A stretch of 45,161 nt of DNA from Silene noctiflora (taxonomy: Eukaryota > Streptophyta > Magnoliopsida > Caryophyllales > Caryophyllaceae): positions 18,119 through 63,279 of the forward strand of contig VHZZ01001200.1 in NCBI GenBank assembly GCA_009801015.1, given 5' to 3'. The first letter of the stretch is position 1. Each line of letters opens with the position of its first letter. Of this stretch, positions 42,477-45,161 are shown in pieces. The position numbers and the translations under genes are program-made. The notes under the pieces are model-generated. The model saw only the letters and a list, made by a program, of their open reading frames with translations, was not told the DNA's origin and did not search any database.

Positions 42477-44516
42477 CTATCTTTCTTTCACTTCGTCAAA
42501 ATAAGATGCAGGGATCTCTGGTGGAGATGTCATCAAAGACACGCATTTGAACTGTTCCAAGTAAGCAAAGAGTAGTATCAGATAAACAAAGTCGAAAATC
42601 CAAGATGCAAGAAAACATACTACCATAGAAGCAGATTCATTTTTATACCTTATGCTGTTTGTATTTATTTCTGACAGCTACCAAGGATGCTCCTCTTCTA
42701 TCTAGTTGCAGATCTTGGATACGAAGAACACATTCTTTTAGATCTGACGGTTTGTATCCCGTGTAACTTTGCAAGCTCGAACTCTGAAACATGAGAAATA
42801 AACTGCTTAACTTCTGCTTTGAGGAACACAAATCAGTCTTGCAGACATGTGAAACTGTCTCAAACTTAACTCGTTATTAAAGAAATCTTTGAACTAATGT
42901 ATAATCTAGCCATGAGAGTACAAGACAGCAAGAGGTTTCAAGGCAGAGACTTACCCAAGGATGCTTCTTGGGTTGGACAGTGAGCTTTGCTAGAAAGACG
43001 ACAGAGGCTGCAATGGTCGAAGGCAAGAACTTCACACAGCCATAATCAAGCAAGCTGAGCTCAGCCAAGTAGTAACCCAAAAACTCCAATTGCAGATTCG
43101 GGGTCTGAAAAAATCACGGAAAACATCAGATAAATGGCTCTTGACAAGTCATAACAAAGACAAACAAATGGTTTCAGATCAAGCAATATACCTTAGAGTT
43201 GCCTTGAGCAGCCCTAGTGAACTTCCTGCAAAGATCAAATACACAAACGCACCGTCATCAGTAACATTTCAAAAGCAAAACACACATCACAGATCCACCA
43301 ATAACAAAACCAGATCCTTGCAACTCACCTAAGAAATGTCTTGACAGTCGGATTCCCCATCTCGTAGTTGAGACATCTTAGTACATCAGCCTCCATGTCT
43401 ACCACCTCTTGTTTAGTATATGTATTTTCAGTCATATCGCAGAACTTCTCCACAGGTTTCGGATCAATCTCTTCGTACTTCCTATAACACATTACATAAA
43501 ATCAACAACTTCAACAAACCAGCTACAACAAAACAAGCTAAAACAGTCCTGAAATCAGAGATCAGAGAACATACGATGCAATAAGCATTGCAGAAACACC
43601 AAGAAGCTGCAGTTTTTGTCGATTGATAGGCTTTGTCGACAAGTATCGATCAATGTGAGAAATTGTCAAGTAAAGTGTATCCGAAACAACCTTGAATTCT
43701 TCAGCAAGCTCAACTAGCCAATCTACCAAAATCCCTCTCATATTTGCACTCACATCCTTCTGAACCTTCTGCATATAATCAGCTACCGGCCTTCTCTTCT
43801 CCTCTTTCTGCAACAATTAGTTACACGCTTACACTCCACTCAATTTGACACAAACCCTAATTCTCATTTTCAGCATTAAACCCCCAAAAAACTCAAATTT
43901 ACAACCCATAACATTTGGGTAAAAGTTATAAAATCAAATTAAATCAGGAATTCAAGATTGCCCTTTTCAATTAACAAGATTTATAGCTAATTTATCCCTC
44001 CGTCTCATTCATTTACTGACATTTGATTAAAATACAACTCACAAAAAGTAAGCAAATAATTGAGACGGAATCAAAACCCGAGAAAACATAGGCAATAGAA
44101 TCAATCAATACCTCCATATTCCGAAGATAATCATAAATGCTAGCAACATAAGGAGCACACATCTGAGGATCATCATCATCACCATCAACATCATCCAAAA
44201 ACCCACCTTTCTTCTGCTCAATAACATCCTCTTCCGGAGTCGTTGTAGTCGTAGTCGTAGTCGTATCGGGTCGTGAAGTAGCAGGCTTAGAACACTTCCT
44301 AGGCCTACCACGTGGCCCACCTCCCACACCCACCGGCACAGCCACCGCCTTAACCCCCAAATTCGGGTTCCCAACCACATTAGTCGAAATCTCACCTAAC
44401 ACAACCCGTTTCTTGGAAACATGTTTGGCGGATTGTTGGTTCGGGTTTTCGTCGGTAGCTTTTCGTTTGGCTGCGGCTCGGGTTACGACCCTGATCATGT
44501 TCTCTTGGTTAGCCAT
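42477..44516 (-). CDS. CYCA3: A-type cyclin, A3 group
   Basis: A-type cyclins activate CDKs in S and G2 phases. Seven exons on the minus strand join in frame: 44516-44112, 43807-43575, 43481-43329, 43225-43192, 43104-42955, 42783-42649 and 42551-42477, giving 394 residues. All introns are GT-AG. A destruction box [10 protein letters not shown] (37-46) fits RxxLxxIxxN. A Gly-rich stretch with RGRPRK (69-74) and a nine-Thr run (about 85-93) follow. The N-terminal cyclin box starts near residue 136 ([16 protein letters not shown]) with the signature [17 protein letters not shown] (from 158). It continues through [28 protein letters not shown] and [10 protein letters not shown]. The C-terminal box follows ([20 protein letters not shown]). 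Exon 4 is a 34-base microexon. A Stowaway MITE lies in intron 1. Two E2F-type sites lie upstream. Confidence 0.94.
43996..44071. mobile_element. Short Stowaway-like MITE in cyclin intron 1
   Basis: TCCCTCCGTCTCATTCATTTAC on the left is mirrored by the worn AAATAATTGAGACGGA on the right, about 75 bp overall. This is the same CTCCGTCTCA family as 24027-24116. Confidence 0.6.
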
Positions 44517-44725
44517 GGATGAAGTAGGAAGTTGGAAATGTGGGAGGGTTTGTTTGTTTAGAGAGAGAAAGTGAGGTGGTGAGGAAAGAGAGTGGAAGAA
44601 GGTAGGGATTTGTAGGAGGTGGAGGAGACTAAAGAAGGCGCCATTTTTGTTGGGTTTGAAAATATTGAAGAAAATGAAGGAGTTTGTATTTTTGAGGGAG
44701 TTCGAAATTTAGAGAGGGGGTTTGT

Positions 44726-44733
44726 TTTGGCGG
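44726..44733 (+). promoter_or_regulatory. E2F-type site, proximal, cyclin promoter
   Basis: TTTGGCGG fits the plant E2F consensus WTTSSCSS. It lies 210 bp upstream of the cyclin start codon. E2F control fits an S-phase cyclin. Confidence 0.55.
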
Positions 44734-44845
44734 TTCGGTTTAGTTTTTGGTTTCGAAAATTTTGGATTTGGAAGCGGAAAGTGTGAGATGGTGAGTTTTT
44801 GGAGAGATGTTCTTTTTCAGCTTTTGAGATATTATTTGGTTGAAA

Positions 44846-44853
44846 TTTGGCGG
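44846..44853 (+). promoter_or_regulatory. E2F-type site, distal, cyclin promoter
   Basis: A second TTTGGCGG in the same orientation lies 120 bp further from the gene. The two identical sites strengthen the case for real E2F regulation. Confidence 0.55.
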
Positions 44854-45161
44854 TCCATTTTTGGGTTGTCAAAGACTCAAAATGTTTGGGGAGTATTTGA
44901 ATAATGTTTAGTGGAGGGGAAGTGGGGAACTATCAACGTAAGCATATCTTAGGTTATGTTTTTTTATTTTTCCACTTATTTTTGGTAAGTTTAGTTCAGT
45001 TCGGATTCATTATAGTATGATAAGTTTAGTTCAGTTTGGATCTATTAAAATAGGCTTTTTTCGAGTGATATTAGAGCGTCCACATCATCTTTTTTAGTTT
45101 TAGGAAAGTATATTATAAGATCTTCCAAGATTATGACAAAGATATTATGTAATATTTTTAA

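Larger units (their letters stand above)
44517..45161. other. Cyclin promoter side and right edge of the window
   Basis: This is the 5' flank of the minus-strand cyclin gene. It contains two E2F-like sites. Near the edge are a 35-bp period tandem repeat (TAAGTTTAGTTCAGTT at 44986 and 45021) and, after TTA at 45071-45073, GAGCGTCCACATCATC. The last resembles the left end of the 9550-9956 MITE and is probably another MITE cut by the window end. Confidence 0.5.

Noticed and set aside
44105-44395. Met/Leu/Arg-rich frame overlapping cyclin exon 1
   Set aside because: It is an alternative frame of the same exon, without a domain; the cyclin frame is clearly the coding one.
1-45161. CRISPR arrays, operons, rRNA or tRNA genes
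   Set aside because: No regularly spaced repeats, no cloverleaf-forming tRNA and no rRNA motif were seen; the DNA is a plant nuclear sequence.

Overview
The window is nuclear DNA from a flowering plant, most likely a eudicot. It has intron-rich genes with GT-AG junctions, A/T-rich introns and intergenic DNA, and plant-specific families (MORF RNA-editing factor, Tubby-like F-box protein, A3-type cyclin). It also carries a dense load of plant transposon types: Stowaway and Tourist MITEs, hAT, Helitron, L1-type LINE, TRIM and Ty3/gypsy LTRs. The style of some MITEs and the degenerate ACCCGA tracts hint at Caryophyllales, but that is only an impression. I found no bacterial, phage or CRISPR features and no convincing tRNA, rRNA or other RNA gene.

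Layout: the left edge (1-526) is the tail of an LTR retroelement, followed by a CCA-type microsatellite. Seven host genes follow, and all could be read through their introns to a full open frame. (1) A five-exon polygalacturonase, 2113-3923 (+). (2) A four-exon mitochondrial-type MORF editing factor, 6305-12452 (+), whose 3.9-kb second intron holds at least four transposons. (3) A TPR protein with a long disordered N-terminus, 19562-21714 (+). (4) The complex I subunit NDUFA8, 23693-28249 (+), with a TRIM element in its single intron. (5) A Tubby-like F-box protein, 31647-35763 (+). (6) A nine-exon Rossmann-fold SDR-like protein, 37828-41216 (+), with an AT-AC U12-type intron. (7) A seven-exon A3-type cyclin, 42477-44516 (-), lying tail to tail with the SDR gene. 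The genes share no obvious pathway. Two products act in mitochondria (MORF by prediction, NDUFA8 by family), one in the cell wall and one in the cell cycle.

The intergenic DNA between MORF and the TPR gene (12453-19561) is mostly transposon debris: a Helitron 3' end, a TIR element, an ACCCGA-rich block, and a 5'-truncated, decayed LINE whose tail runs through a 520-base assembly gap (N) into a poly-A tract about 400 bp upstream of the TPR start codon.

The most notable points are the AT-AC intron in the SDR gene, which is the only splice choice tested that keeps the frame open; an in-frame TAG in MORF followed by 18 more sense codons of MORF-like composition; a Stowaway MITE split by an LTR; a 545-bp TRIM with intact boundaries; a hAT-type element with a perfect 8-bp target duplication; and a tandem pair of tRNA-derived SINE-like units in the Tubby-like gene. 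I did not find a clearly new multigene system.
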